Assembly (NCBI GenBank): GCA_017619975.1
Contig: JAFZRH010000080.1
Coordinates: 1 to 63,641 of the forward strand
Length of the DNA stretch: 63,641 bases
Source of the DNA: Lachnospiraceae bacterium
GTDB taxonomy: Bacteria > Bacillota > Clostridia > Lachnospirales > Lachnospiraceae
Direction of reading: 5' to 3'
Made by a program: the position numbers and the translations under genes. The notes under the pieces are model-generated. The model was not told the origin of the DNA and did not search any database. It saw nothing but the letters and a program-made list of their open reading frames with translations. Within the stretch, counting starts at the first letter, position 1. Every line of letters starts with the position of its first letter. This document shows, one piece after another, positions 9,901 to 18,993 of this stretch.

Positions 9901-10629
9901 ATGAACGGATTAAAACGGAACGTGGAAAAACTTTTCTCCAACAAGGGAAAACTCTTTGCGATGGCCATGGACCTGCCGCAGGTCGGGCTTGTGGAAGGCC
10001 TTCAGAATCCGAAGGCCGTGATCGAAACCTGCCGGAACAGCGAACTGGATGCCTTTCTTTTAAACGTGGGCGTCGCGCAGCTTGCGGAAGAAGAACTGCT
10101 GCATAAAAAGCTGCTGCTGCGGACGTCGGCCGGCGGTTCCAATCTGGCTTCGGAATTCACCAATATCCAGAAAAATCACGTCAGCCCCGAAAGCGCGCTG
10201 GCCATGGGCGCGGACGCGGTGGTCATGATGATGGTCATCGGCGGCGCGGACTATGCGTCGGTGCAGGACGCGGCGCGCGACATCGATGCCTTCCACCGTC
10301 TTCAGATCCCGGTGATCGTGGAGATCCTGGCGGACGATTACGGCCAGACCCAGACCTATGACATCCAGGCCAACGGCGCCCGCATCGCGGCGGAGCTCGG
10401 TGCGGACGTGATTAAAGCCTTCTATACCGAAAACTTTGAGAACATCGTGGCGAACTGCCCGGTGCCGATCATTCTGGCGGGCGGCCCGAAGGGCAGCGAT
10501 ATCTTCGATACGGCCCGCGCGGCGGTGAAAGCCGGCGTGAAAGGCCTATGCTTCGGCCGCAACCTCTTCCAGAGCGAGGACAAACTGGAAAGGATCCGGA
10601 AACTGAACGCGATCCTCCGGGAGGAATAA
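9901..10629 (+). CDS. DeoC/LsrF/FbaB-type class I aldolase
   Basis: 242 residues. A TIM-barrel Schiff-base aldolase of the DhnA/LsrF kind, expected to cleave a phosphorylated keto sugar or ketose intermediate. Visible marks are AMAMDLPQVGL near the N-terminus, GADAVVMMMVIGG, the likely Schiff-base Lys in GADVIKAFYT (about residue 175) and the phosphate-binding ILAGGPKG and GVKGLCFGRNLF near the end. The ATG at 9901 is preceded by CGGAG; an upstream in-frame ATG at 9844 has no ribosome site. It is the first gene of the nine-gene carbohydrate operon. The exact substrate cannot be read from sequence. Confidence 0.85.
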   Translation: MNGLKRNVEKLFSNKGKLFAMAMDLPQVGLVEGLQNPKAVIETCRNSELDAFLLNVGVAQLAEEELLHKKLLLRTSAGGSNLASEFTNIQKNHVSPESALAMGADAVVMMMVIGGADYASVQDAARDIDAFHRLQIPVIVEILADDYGQTQTYDIQANGARIAAELGADVIKAFYTENFENIVANCPVPIILAGGPKGSDIFDTARAAVKAGVKGLCFGRNLFQSEDKLERIRKLNAILREE

Positions 10630-10635
10630 ACAGAT

Positions 10636-11607
10636 ATGAAAGCATTAATGTATGTCGGAACCAAACAGATGGAGGTGCAGGAGATCCCGAAGCCGGAAGG
10701 CGATTTTCTGGTGCGCGTCCTGGGCTGCACGATCTGCGGGACAGACTTGAAGACCTTCCTGCACGGCCATCCTTTCTTTAAACCGCCGACAATCCTGGGC
10801 CATGAATTTTACGGACAGGTGGAAAAAGCGCCGGCGGAAACGGGATACAAGGCCGGCGACTATGTCGTGGTTGCTCCCTACGGGGAGTGCGGTCACTGCG
10901 AAAAATGCGAAGCGGGTCTGCCGCAGCTCTGCGACAACAAGGATTATGTGGAGACCGGCGCCTTCTGCGAGTATGTAACGGTGCCGCTGTCCTTCGTTTC
11001 GCGCGGGGTGATCAAACTGGACGGCCCGGATTACGTCTATGCCCTGACCGAGCCGCTCGCCTGCGTTTTAACCGCGATCGAGCAGCTTCAGATCACGGAA
11101 AAGGACAGCGTGCTGGTGATCGGCGGCGGCCCGATGGGGACGCTCGCCGCCATGACGCTCCTGGAACAGGGCGTGAAAGTCCGCGTCGCGGAGATCAATC
11201 CGATCCGGCAGGAAAAACTGCGCGGCTGGGGCATTCCCTGCGACACCTCCGAGGTCTGCTACGCGGAGGATAAATACGACAAGATTATTGTGGCGGTCAA
11301 CGTGGCGCCGCTCGTCGAAGAAGCGGTCAGCAAGGTCAAAGCCGGCGGCAAGGTTCATGTGTTCGCAGGCCTGCCTTCGGACACGAAGCTTTCGATCCGC
11401 GCCTACGATATGCACTACCGCTTCGTGCAGCTGATGGGCTGCAGCGGCTTTGCGATCCCCGCCTTCCGCCGGGCCTTTGAAATGATCAAAAAGAATCCGG
11501 CCCGCTATGAAGCGCTGATCACCCACCGCTTCCCGCTGGAAGAGGGGCAGGAGGCCATGAATACCCTGTCCCGGGGCGAAGCCTTCAAGATCATGATCGA
11601 GCCATGA
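10636..11607 (+). CDS. Zinc-dependent medium-chain alcohol/polyol dehydrogenase
   Basis: 323 residues. Catalytic zinc ligands lie in GCTICGTDLK and ILGHEFYGQV. The structural-zinc loop GECGHCEKCEAG-PQLC has all four cysteines. The NAD(P)-binding glycine motif is VLVIGGGPMGTLAAM (about residue 160). The layout matches sorbitol/L-iditol-type dehydrogenases that oxidise a secondary hydroxyl of a sugar or sugar acid. Six bases separate it from the aldolase gene and its stop overlaps the kinase start by four bases, so it is a core enzyme of the operon. Specificity is unknown. Confidence 0.92.
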   Translation: MKALMYVGTKQMEVQEIPKPEGDFLVRVLGCTICGTDLKTFLHGHPFFKPPTILGHEFYGQVEKAPAETGYKAGDYVVVAPYGECGHCEKCEAGLPQLCDNKDYVETGAFCEYVTVPLSFVSRGVIKLDGPDYVYALTEPLACVLTAIEQLQITEKDSVLVIGGGPMGTLAAMTLLEQGVKVRVAEINPIRQEKLRGWGIPCDTSEVCYAEDKYDKIIVAVNVAPLVEEAVSKVKAGGKVHVFAGLPSDTKLSIRAYDMHYRFVQLMGCSGFAIPAFRRAFEMIKKNPARYEALITHRFPLEEGQEAMNTLSRGEAFKIMIEP

Positions 11608-12566
11608 AGATCGCGGTCTTAGCCAACTTGAGCGCCGGCGGCGGAAAGGCAGCCGAAGTGCTGGAGCAGATCCGAAAAGCCTGGCAGGCGCATGAGCTGA
11701 TCGGAGCGGCCGGCTTTGGCGGAGAGATGCTTCCCCGCTGTCTCAAAGCCGAAAGTTCTCCGAAGCCGTATCTGCCCGCGCTGAAGGCGGCGCTCTCGCA
11801 GCTGCTCGCGCAGAGCCCCGATCTGCTCGTCACCGTAGGCGGCGACGGCACTGCGGCGTATGCGGCGGAAGAGCTGCTGACCCACGGAGCAGGCGTTCCG
11901 CTCTTCGGGATCGGCACCGGGACCGCCAACGTAGGGCCGATCGTATCCTGCCGCGCGGGGGATCCGCTGCCGGATCCTTCGGACCTGAAAGCAGAACGGC
12001 TCGGCGCCGTGGAAGCGCTGACGCTGTCCGGAAGCCATATTGCCTACGGCTTCAATGATCTGGTGCTCGGGAACACCTTTCTGGGGACGGATGAAAACGG
12101 AGAAACCGCGACCTACGCGGCGGCAGCGCTGGCCGGCCGGGGGATTCTGAAAAAAGAGCGGCCGCTCCGGAAGATCCTGAAGAGGGAGGGCTGCTTCCGC
12201 AAGAACGGGACGCCGCTTCCGGCGCCGCCGTATACGGCGGCGCAGCTGATCGCTTCCCCCGTGGAGCGGGACAATTACTACGGACGGGCGGTGACGGGCC
12301 TTCTGTGCTGTACGCCGAATTCCCCGTATCAGGCCGCCGTCTATATCAGCCCCATCCCGATCGTGAGCATGGAAGAAAACAGTGCCGGCTTTGACAGCTG
12401 GTTTCCGGGCGGACAGCTTCTCCTTAAGGAAGGCGATCTGCTCGAAGTGACAGACCCCGTCAGACAGGTCTGCGTGATCGCAGACGGCAACCCGTATCAG
12501 ATCCCGGAGCAAGGGGTTGGGATCCGGTATGTACCGGCGCTTTTGCCGGTACTCGCAAGGAGATAG
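11604..12566 (+). CDS. ATP-NAD/diacylglycerol-type kinase domain protein (AcoX-like)
   Basis: 320 residues. The N-terminal nucleotide-binding signature LVTVGGDGTAAYAAEEL (about residues 75-90) and the following FGIGTGTANVGPIVS match the DAGK/NAD-kinase superfamily, specifically the group of predicted ATP-NAD kinases related to AcoX. Within a sugar operon a role phosphorylating the transported compound or its keto derivative is the natural inference, but the superfamily also phosphorylates NAD or lipids. ATG overlaps the upstream stop (ATGA) and the stop lies three bases before the permease start. There is no signal peptide or membrane segment. Confidence 0.75.
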   Translation: MKIAVLANLSAGGGKAAEVLEQIRKAWQAHELIGAAGFGGEMLPRCLKAESSPKPYLPALKAALSQLLAQSPDLLVTVGGDGTAAYAAEELLTHGAGVPLFGIGTGTANVGPIVSCRAGDPLPDPSDLKAERLGAVEALTLSGSHIAYGFNDLVLGNTFLGTDENGETATYAAAALAGRGILKKERPLRKILKREGCFRKNGTPLPAPPYTAAQLIASPVERDNYYGRAVTGLLCCTPNSPYQAAVYISPIPIVSMEENSAGFDSWFPGGQLLLKEGDLLEVTDPVRQVCVIADGNPYQIPEQGVGIRYVPALLPVLARR

Positions 12567-12569
12567 TAT

Positions 12570-13538
12570 ATGAAGAAGAAAGATGAGCATCCCGAAAAGG
12601 CCGGCAGCGGAAAAGTCCGGCTCTTCGGGAAAGAGTATCACACGAAGGAAATGCTCGTCGGGCTCCTGTTTATCGTGCCGACGGTCGCTTTCCTGATCTT
12701 TACCTTCGTGATTCCGGTCATCGACGTGATCGAACTTAGCTTTACGAACTTCAGCATGTCCGCCGGAACCATGAAGAACGTCGGGATGGACAACTACAAG
12801 GACCTGCTGGAAGGCTTCTTTACGGCGGAATACTGGGAGGACGGATTCGGCCAGTCCCTTCGGAACACGGTCGTCTATTCCCTGCTCAAGCTGACGCTGG
12901 ATACGGGCCTGGCCCTGTTCCTGGCGGTGCAGCTGGATAAAAACGTGCCGCTCAAGCGCTTTCTGCGCTCGACCTTCTTCGCGCCGGTCGTCGTGCCCAT
13001 GGTCGCTTCGTCCCTGATCTGGATCTGGTTCTACGATCCGAACGTAGGTCCCTTAAATCAGATCCTGCAGTTCCTGGGCCTGCCGGCATCCAAATGGCTT
13101 TACCATGAGAGCACGTCCATGCTTTCCATCCTGATCTTCTCGCTGTGGAAGGGCGTCGGCTACAATATCATCCTGTTCCTGGCCGGGCTGCAGAATATTT
13201 CCGATTCCTACGTGGAGGCGGCCAGACTGGACGGCGCCAGCGACTGGCAGCTCTTCTGGAAGATCAAATTCCCGCTCCTGCGGCCGATCACGTCCTTCGT
13301 CATCATGATGGGCATCATCAATTCGTTCAAAGTCTTCGCGGAATTCAACGTGATGACCCCGGACGGCGGACCGCTCGGCTCCACCAAGCTGATCGTCAGC
13401 TATATCTACGAGCTGGCCTTCACGAGAGGACGGATGGGCCGGGCTTCGGCGGCGGCGCTGATCCTGTTCGTCATAATCTTCGTATTGACGCAGATCCAGA
13501 GCTTTATCAACGCCAAGAAGACCATCGACGTGGAATAG
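12570..13538 (+). CDS. Sugar ABC transporter permease (UgpA/MalF type)
   Basis: 322 residues, six predicted helices. A charged cytosolic N-terminus of about 30 residues precedes the first helix (GLLFIVPTVAFLIFTFVIPVI). The EAA loop is EAARLDGASDWQLFWKIKFPLLRP, where the permease contacts the ATPase. It pairs with the permease at 13549 and the lipoprotein at 14416. No ATP-binding subunit is encoded in the operon; CUT1 importers often share one MsmK/MalK-like ATPase encoded elsewhere. Confidence 0.95.
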   Translation: MKKKDEHPEKAGSGKVRLFGKEYHTKEMLVGLLFIVPTVAFLIFTFVIPVIDVIELSFTNFSMSAGTMKNVGMDNYKDLLEGFFTAEYWEDGFGQSLRNTVVYSLLKLTLDTGLALFLAVQLDKNVPLKRFLRSTFFAPVVVPMVASSLIWIWFYDPNVGPLNQILQFLGLPASKWLYHESTSMLSILIFSLWKGVGYNIILFLAGLQNISDSYVEAARLDGASDWQLFWKIKFPLLRPITSFVIMMGIINSFKVFAEFNVMTPDGGPLGSTKLIVSYIYELAFTRGRMGRASAAALILFVIIFVLTQIQSFINAKKTIDVE

Positions 13539-13548
13539 GAGGTGCGGC

Positions 13549-14391
13549 ATGAAAACAAAGATCAGAAATACCACGCATCTTGACAGCCATTATCTGGCGT
13601 TTGCCTTCCTGATGATCTGCGCCGTGATCATGCTGTTCCCCTTTATCTGGATGATCCTCTCGTCCTTTAAAACGGCGGCGGACGTCTATTCCTACCCGCC
13701 GAGGTGGCTGCCTTCCAAGTGGAACGGAAGCAACTACTCCAAAGTGTTCAACATGATCCCCTTCCTGCGCTACTACTGGAACAGCATCTACACGACGGTG
13801 ATCATGACGGCGCTGCAGATCGGGATCAGTGTGCTGGCGGCCTACTCGCTCGTACATCTGCGCTGGCCCGGACAGGCCTTCATGGCGACGGTGATGCGTT
13901 CCAGCATGTTCGTCCCGATGGTCGTGACCATGATCCCCATGTACCTGCTGGTTTCCTCGCTGAACCTGGTGGATACCTACGCCGGCATCATCCTGCCGCA
14001 GATCTCGACGGCTTTTACCACCTTCCTGATCATGAGCTACTTTGCTTCCATCCCGCAGGATATGATCGATGCCGCCAAACTGGACGGCTGCGGGCCCTTC
14101 CGGGTCATGACCCGGGTGGTGATCCCGAACACGAAAGGCGCGATCTCCACGGCGGCGCTGTTCTCCTTCCTGGGCAACTGGAAGAGCTACACCTGGCCGC
14201 TGATCATCACAAACGACGAGATGTACCGCACCCTGCCGATCGGCTTAAAGTATCTGCAGCAGGAATCTTCCTCCGAATACCAGGTGATGATGGCCGCCGC
14301 GGTCATGACCATCCTGCCGGTGCTGATCATCTTCGTCTTCTTTGAAAAACAGCTGGTCCGTTCCATCACGCTGACCGGTATGAAGTCATAA
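13549..14391 (+). CDS. Sugar ABC transporter permease (UgpE/MalG type)
   Basis: 280 residues, six helices beginning YLAFAFLMICAVIMLFPFIW. The cytosolic EAA-like loop is DAAKLDGCGPFRVMTRVVIPNTKG. The N-terminal WMILSSFKT segment is characteristic of MalG-type partners. Ten bases after the first permease, start preceded by AGGAGG. Together they form the membrane channel for the sugar bound by the lipoprotein encoded next. Confidence 0.95.
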   Translation: MKTKIRNTTHLDSHYLAFAFLMICAVIMLFPFIWMILSSFKTAADVYSYPPRWLPSKWNGSNYSKVFNMIPFLRYYWNSIYTTVIMTALQIGISVLAAYSLVHLRWPGQAFMATVMRSSMFVPMVVTMIPMYLLVSSLNLVDTYAGIILPQISTAFTTFLIMSYFASIPQDMIDAAKLDGCGPFRVMTRVVIPNTKGAISTAALFSFLGNWKSYTWPLIITNDEMYRTLPIGLKYLQQESSSEYQVMMAAAVMTILPVLIIFVFFEKQLVRSITLTGMKS

Positions 14392-14415
14392 ACAAGAAAG
14401 AGAGGGAAAATAAAT

Positions 14416-15777
14416 ATGAAGAACGTGAAAAAGATCCTGGCGCTCCTTTTGTGTCTTGCCATGACGGCAGGCGCTTTAAGCGGATGCGTCAGCAGCTATG
14501 TGAACAAGGAGACCACGCCGGCCGCCACGCAGGCTCCGACCCAGCCGCCTGCCACGGCACCGGCAGGAGAAACGCTGCCGCCCGAAACGGAAGCTCCCAT
14601 TGCCGGCATGACCCTGAACGTCTGGTACGCAGTCAGCGGCACCAGCGGCGAGCTCTTCACGAAAATGTCGGAACAGTTCGGCAGTGAATACGGCGTGACC
14701 ATGAAGCTGACCTATACCGGCGGATCCGGCGATACCGCGACCAAGGTCGCCGCCGCTCAGCTGGAAAACAAGAACATGCCGGACGTAGCCCTGATGTATG
14801 CGGGCCCCTTATATACCGGCGGCAAGGACAACTACGATATCGACAACCTGATCAAAAACGGAAGCGGATTTGATATTAACGATATCTTCGAGGGCATGAT
14901 GGACTACTGCGTCTATATGGGCGAAGGCTACTGCGCCCTGCCCTACGGCATCTCCACACAGGTCCTGTACTACAACAAGGACATGCTGAAGGCGGCCGGC
15001 GCGGACATGACGAACCCGCCCAAGACCTGGAGCGAATTCAAGGCCGTGCTGGAAAAGGTGAAAGCCTCGGCCGGAGAGAACAAAGCGTTCGATACCACCG
15101 ACCAGGCCTGGCTTTTTAAGTCCATGCTGATGCAGAACGGCTGCGAGATCATTGAAAACAAAGAGGGAAACATCGTCCCGATCTTTAACGACGAGCAGGC
15201 CGTGGAGGTCGCGGATTACTGGTATTCGCTGGTCACGGACGGCCTGATGCCGGCCGGCGAGCACAACAATGCGGAAAACACCTTCCTGTCCGGCAATCTG
15301 GCCTTCCTGGCGGCTTCCTCCAACCGGATCTCCCGCTGGGTCGGAACGACTTCTTTCGAGCTCGGCGCCATCGAGATGCCTTACTTTACCCAGCCGTCTT
15401 TAGCGCTGGGCGGCAACGTGCTGGTCATTTTCAACCGCGATCCGGAGATCCTGCGGGCAGCCTGGAAATACGTCTGCTATCTGACCAGTGTGGAAAAGAA
15501 TACCGAATTCGCCCTCGGCACCGGTTATCTGCCGATCCATAAATCCGCGCTGGAGCAGGAAAACGTGAAGAAGGCGATCCAGGAGAACGAACTGTACAAC
15601 GTCGCCTTCAAGCAGCTGTCCTATACCTGGGCTTACACGCACTTTGAGCAGATGGGTACTATGGACACCGAGATCAAGAGCATGCTGAACAAGCTGGAAA
15701 AGGGCCGCGGCACGTCGCAGGAGCTGCTGACCAAGGCGGTCGAGGCTGTTCAGAAAGAAATCAACGCGGATAAATAA
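14416..15777 (+). CDS. Sugar-binding lipoprotein of the ABC importer
   Basis: 453 residues. Lipobox LSGC with Cys24, then a Thr/Pro/Ala linker (about 30-62) that lifts the domain from the membrane. The SBP_bac_1 fold starts at MTLNVWYAVSGTSGELF and includes YALPYGISTQVLYYNKDML, typical of CUT1 oligosaccharide or polyol-phosphate binders. The size is normal for the family. The start follows AGAGGG. Co-transcribed with the two permeases. Ligand not predictable; the downstream enzymes suggest a modified or branched sugar. Confidence 0.95.
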   Translation: MKNVKKILALLLCLAMTAGALSGCVSSYVNKETTPAATQAPTQPPATAPAGETLPPETEAPIAGMTLNVWYAVSGTSGELFTKMSEQFGSEYGVTMKLTYTGGSGDTATKVAAAQLENKNMPDVALMYAGPLYTGGKDNYDIDNLIKNGSGFDINDIFEGMMDYCVYMGEGYCALPYGISTQVLYYNKDMLKAAGADMTNPPKTWSEFKAVLEKVKASAGENKAFDTTDQAWLFKSMLMQNGCEIIENKEGNIVPIFNDEQAVEVADYWYSLVTDGLMPAGEHNNAENTFLSGNLAFLAASSNRISRWVGTTSFELGAIEMPYFTQPSLALGGNVLVIFNRDPEILRAAWKYVCYLTSVEKNTEFALGTGYLPIHKSALEQENVKKAIQENELYNVAFKQLSYTWAYTHFEQMGTMDTEIKSMLNKLEKGRGTSQELLTKAVEAVQKEINADK

Positions 15778-15813
15778 ACGGGAGGCCGACCGTCCCGACA
15801 AGGAGGATGTGCG

Positions 15814-16599
15814 ATGACAAGACAGGAAAGATTTTCTTTCTCGACCGGCGCGCTGTACCCTTATGAGACCGAGACCGCGCTGAAAATGATCCGTGACGCG
15901 GGCTTCCCCCGGGCGGAGCTGATGCCGCAGGCCATCAGCGACGCGTCCGAGGAGAGTACGAAGAAATTTGAAAAGACCGGGATCCTGCTGGGATCCATCC
16001 ATTATCCGCTGGTGCTGTTCGGCCTTCTGTACAACTGCCAGAAGACCATGATCGAAGACAGCCGCCGCTATGCGAAGGAGCTCCTCACCATGGGGCAGCG
16101 CCTGGACTGCCACGTGCTGGTGGTTCATCCGCACGATCCGCCTTCGCTCAAAGGATACTATAAGCTGCTGGAGCAGCCGGTCATCGACAATATCCGCTGG
16201 CACGCGGATCTGTGCGCCGAGATGGGCTACGTGATGGCCATGGAAAACCATCCGCGCACGGCTCCGACGGCGGCAGCCTTAAACGATTACATCGCGCAGC
16301 TGGACCATCCGAACATCAAACCGATGGTGGACACGACCGAGGTGAAAGAAGCGGACGGCGACCCGGTGGAATTTATCCGCGGGGTGAAGACCTGCCACAT
16401 GCACATGAGCGACTTCGGCACCATGAAGCATCTGCCGGCCGGCGAAGGGATCTTCGACTGGAAGGAGATCCGCAAGGCGCTGGACGATCAGGACTATCAG
16501 GGTTTCTATACGCTGGAGCCGGCGTATAAGTTCTACATGACGGACGTGGAGAACAAGCTGAAAAAAGCGCATCGCTTCCTGGAGGAGAACTTCTCGTGA
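15814..16599 (+). CDS. Sugar phosphate isomerase/epimerase (TIM barrel, AP_endonuc_2 family)
   Basis: 261 residues. The metal-dependent isomerase barrel is visible through VLVVHPHDP, the glutamate in MAMENHPR (about residue 150), the aspartate in PMVDTTEV, CHMHMSD, and a final glutamate in YTLEPAYK. These correspond to the metal ligands of xylose-isomerase-like epimerases. AAGGAGG precedes the ATG. It would interconvert a sugar or keto-sugar between the dehydrogenase and aldolase steps; that order is inferred. The stop overlaps the next start by four bases. Confidence 0.9.
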   Translation: MTRQERFSFSTGALYPYETETALKMIRDAGFPRAELMPQAISDASEESTKKFEKTGILLGSIHYPLVLFGLLYNCQKTMIEDSRRYAKELLTMGQRLDCHVLVVHPHDPPSLKGYYKLLEQPVIDNIRWHADLCAEMGYVMAMENHPRTAPTAAALNDYIAQLDHPNIKPMVDTTEVKEADGDPVEFIRGVKTCHMHMSDFGTMKHLPAGEGIFDWKEIRKALDDQDYQGFYTLEPAYKFYMTDVENKLKKAHRFLEENFS

Positions 16600-17615
16600 G
16601 AAGAAGGCAGAATCTGGAAAAAGCCGTACGGGCCGCGTGGGAGGCCTTTGCCGTCGGGGATGCGATGGGCATGCCCACCGAGTTCATGCGCCCGGAGGAT
16701 ATCCGGGAAATGCTGAAGGATCTGCCGTTTGACGCGCGCCACGCCGTTCTGACGCCTTCGGAGCATTCCTATACGCACGGCGATCTGCCGACCGGGACCG
16801 TGACGGACGATACCGAGCAGAATCTTTATCTGCTGGCGGAGATCCGGCGGCGCGGCGGCGTGACCCTGGAAGGGACGCTGACGGCCTTGAACGACTGGAT
16901 CCGGGAGACCGACGCGGTCGCCAAGCATTATATCGGACCGAGCTCGCTGAAGGCCTTAAAGGCCATCGGGGACGGCAAACCGGCGGCGCAGGCCGGCATG
17001 GGCGGAACCACCTGCGGCGGCATCATGCGCACGCCCTCCGCGGTGCTGTGGAACCCTTTGCAGAGCGAAGAGGAGCTGGAGGAGGCCATCGTGACCTCGC
17101 TCCTTCCGACGCACAACACCTCGGAAGCGCTCGAAGCGGCGGGGGCGTACGGTTTTGCGCTGCTGGCCGCCGTACAGGGAAAAAGCTATGAAGAGATCAT
17201 GGCGGCGGCCCTTCGCGGAGGCGAAAAGCTGATCCGCCGCGCGCCGTACCTTTCCTGCGCGCCGTCTTCGGTCAGGCGTATCCGCCGGGGCGAAGCCCTC
17301 GCAGAGGAAGCTGGCGTGATCGGCACGCCTTCTCTGCTCCGGGATACGCTCTTTCAAGAATGGGGAACGGGCCTGCCCTCGGCGGATGTGTGCGGGGCGG
17401 TGTTCGCCCTGTTTTCCCTGTACCGGAAAAAGACGTGGGCAGCCATTATCGAAGCCGCCACGCTCGGCGGCGATACCGATACCATCGCCGCGCTTGTCGG
17501 CGCGCTCTGCGCGGCCCATGCCGGGAAAAGCGACGTTCCGGAGAGCGTGAAAGAAAAGGTGGCTGCCGTCAACCGGCCGCTGTTTGAAGCCAAATATCCG
17601 GAGGCACTGGCATGA
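16596..17615 (+). CDS. ADP-ribosylglycohydrolase-fold enzyme
   Basis: 339 residues. Dinuclear-metal motifs of the ARH/DraG fold are present: GDAMGMPTEF near residue 20, TVTDDTEQNL (about 65), the HNTSEAL helix and GGDTDTIAALVGALCAAH (about 290). Known members hydrolyse N- or O-glycosidic bonds to ADP-ribose, but many family members sit in sugar operons with unknown substrates. The start is GTG overlapping the upstream stop (GTGA), with GGAGGAG before it. Its place between an isomerase and a sugar carrier suggests it releases or trims the sugar from a glycoside or nucleotide conjugate. Confidence 0.9.
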   Translation: MRRRQNLEKAVRAAWEAFAVGDAMGMPTEFMRPEDIREMLKDLPFDARHAVLTPSEHSYTHGDLPTGTVTDDTEQNLYLLAEIRRRGGVTLEGTLTALNDWIRETDAVAKHYIGPSSLKALKAIGDGKPAAQAGMGGTTCGGIMRTPSAVLWNPLQSEEELEEAIVTSLLPTHNTSEALEAAGAYGFALLAAVQGKSYEEIMAAALRGGEKLIRRAPYLSCAPSSVRRIRRGEALAEEAGVIGTPSLLRDTLFQEWGTGLPSADVCGAVFALFSLYRKKTWAAIIEAATLGGDTDTIAALVGALCAAHAGKSDVPESVKEKVAAVNRPLFEAKYPEALA

Positions 17616-18871
17616 TCCGAAGGGTAAAAAACTATTTCGGAAAGCTGAAGGGGAATTCCGCGGTCTGCATCGCCGCGCACCCCTTCTGGGCGATCCCCTA
17701 TATGTTTTATACCTATTACATCAGCCTCTATCTGCTGGAGAAGGGCATTACGGATGCGCAGCTGGGAACGCTCATGGTGGCGGGCACGGTGGCGGCGACC
17801 GTTTTTTCCTTCCTGTCCGCGCCCGTGGTGGACCGGCTGGGAAGACGCAGGGCGACGCTGATCTTTGATCTTTTGTCTTCCGCGATCCCGCCGCTCATCT
17901 ATTTCCTGGCGGACAGCTTCTTCCTGGCGCTGATCGCCATGGTGCTCTTCAATGCCAACCGGCTGATGAGCGTGGCCTACTATCTGGTCATGATCGAGGA
18001 CGCGGAGGACGAGGGCCGTATCGTAGCCTTCAATCTCTTCAACGGGATCACCGTGGTGGCCGGACTGCTGCTGCCGATCGGCGGGTTTATCGTGGAACGG
18101 TACGGGCTGGTCAGGGCGGAAGGCGCCTTCCTGCTGATTTCCTTCGCGGTCATGACGGCCATGATCCTGATCCGTCACCGGCTCTTAAAGGAAACAAAAG
18201 TGGGAGAGAAGGTGCGGCAGGAGACAAGATCCGAAAAGATCTCCGCCGGCGCCCTGCTGAAAGGGCTCTGGAAGCCTTACCGGGATGCCCTCCTGTTCCT
18301 GAAGGACAACCGGGTGGCGCGCTCTTTTACCCTGGCGAATGTTTTCTTCTGCGTTTACATGAACCTGGGCACCAACTACAGCCTGTACTTTGTGCCCTAT
18401 TTTGCGGACCGCATGGGCATGGATACCATGCAGAGCTCCGTTCTGGGCAGCGTTTACTACGGCGGCATGCTGGCGGCCATGATCTTTATCAACCCCCGCT
18501 TCGGGCGGAAAAACCTGGTCAGGGGGATCCTGTTCAGCGGCGCGCTGACGCTGCTCGGCTTTGGCCTGATGGTGGGCGTGCCGGCCGGTGTGTACGGGGC
18601 GGCCATCGCGGCGACCCTGGTGCTGGCTGTCGGCTACGGCGCTTTAAAGAGCAGCATGGAAGGGGCGCTGGCGGTCTATTCGGAAAGCGAGTTCCGCAGC
18701 GGCATCTACTCCGCGGCCAACCTGCTTTCTTCCGGACTGGGCGTCGTCGTTACCGCACTCTGCTCGGTGCTTTACGGACGCTGGGCCGGCTGGCTTTACG
18801 TCCTCTGCGGGATCATGGTGCTGGCGGCGCTCGCGTCCATCCTGAGCGCCGGAAAGAAGCTCCGGGAATAA
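17612..18871 (+). CDS. MFS transporter
   Basis: 419 residues, about twelve helices. The helix 2-3 loop carries the MFS A-motif variant DRLGRRRATLIFD. The ATG overlaps the previous stop by four bases, placing it at the end of the carbohydrate operon. It could import a second substrate, export a product, or act in place of the ABC system. No close relative is recognised. Confidence 0.88.
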   Translation: MIRRVKNYFGKLKGNSAVCIAAHPFWAIPYMFYTYYISLYLLEKGITDAQLGTLMVAGTVAATVFSFLSAPVVDRLGRRRATLIFDLLSSAIPPLIYFLADSFFLALIAMVLFNANRLMSVAYYLVMIEDAEDEGRIVAFNLFNGITVVAGLLLPIGGFIVERYGLVRAEGAFLLISFAVMTAMILIRHRLLKETKVGEKVRQETRSEKISAGALLKGLWKPYRDALLFLKDNRVARSFTLANVFFCVYMNLGTNYSLYFVPYFADRMGMDTMQSSVLGSVYYGGMLAAMIFINPRFGRKNLVRGILFSGALTLLGFGLMVGVPAGVYGAAIAATLVLAVGYGALKSSMEGALAVYSESEFRSGIYSAANLLSSGLGVVVTALCSVLYGRWAGWLYVLCGIMVLAALASILSAGKKLRE

Positions 18872-18949
18872 GGGGCTGCCGCGATCCGGCCGGAATGAAA
18901 GTTTTTTGTGAATTATTCTGAAAAGCACAGAAAAGACGCAGTCTTTTGT

Positions 18950-18957
18950 GATATACT
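18950..18957 (+). promoter_or_regulatory. Extended -10 promoter of the repeat-module lipoprotein
   Basis: TATACT (18952-18957) with a TG one base upstream; no convincing -35. It lies about 35 bases before the ATG at 18994. Confidence 0.5.
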
Positions 18958-18993
18958 TATTTGGCATTTTTAATGCGAAAGGAGAAACAATCT

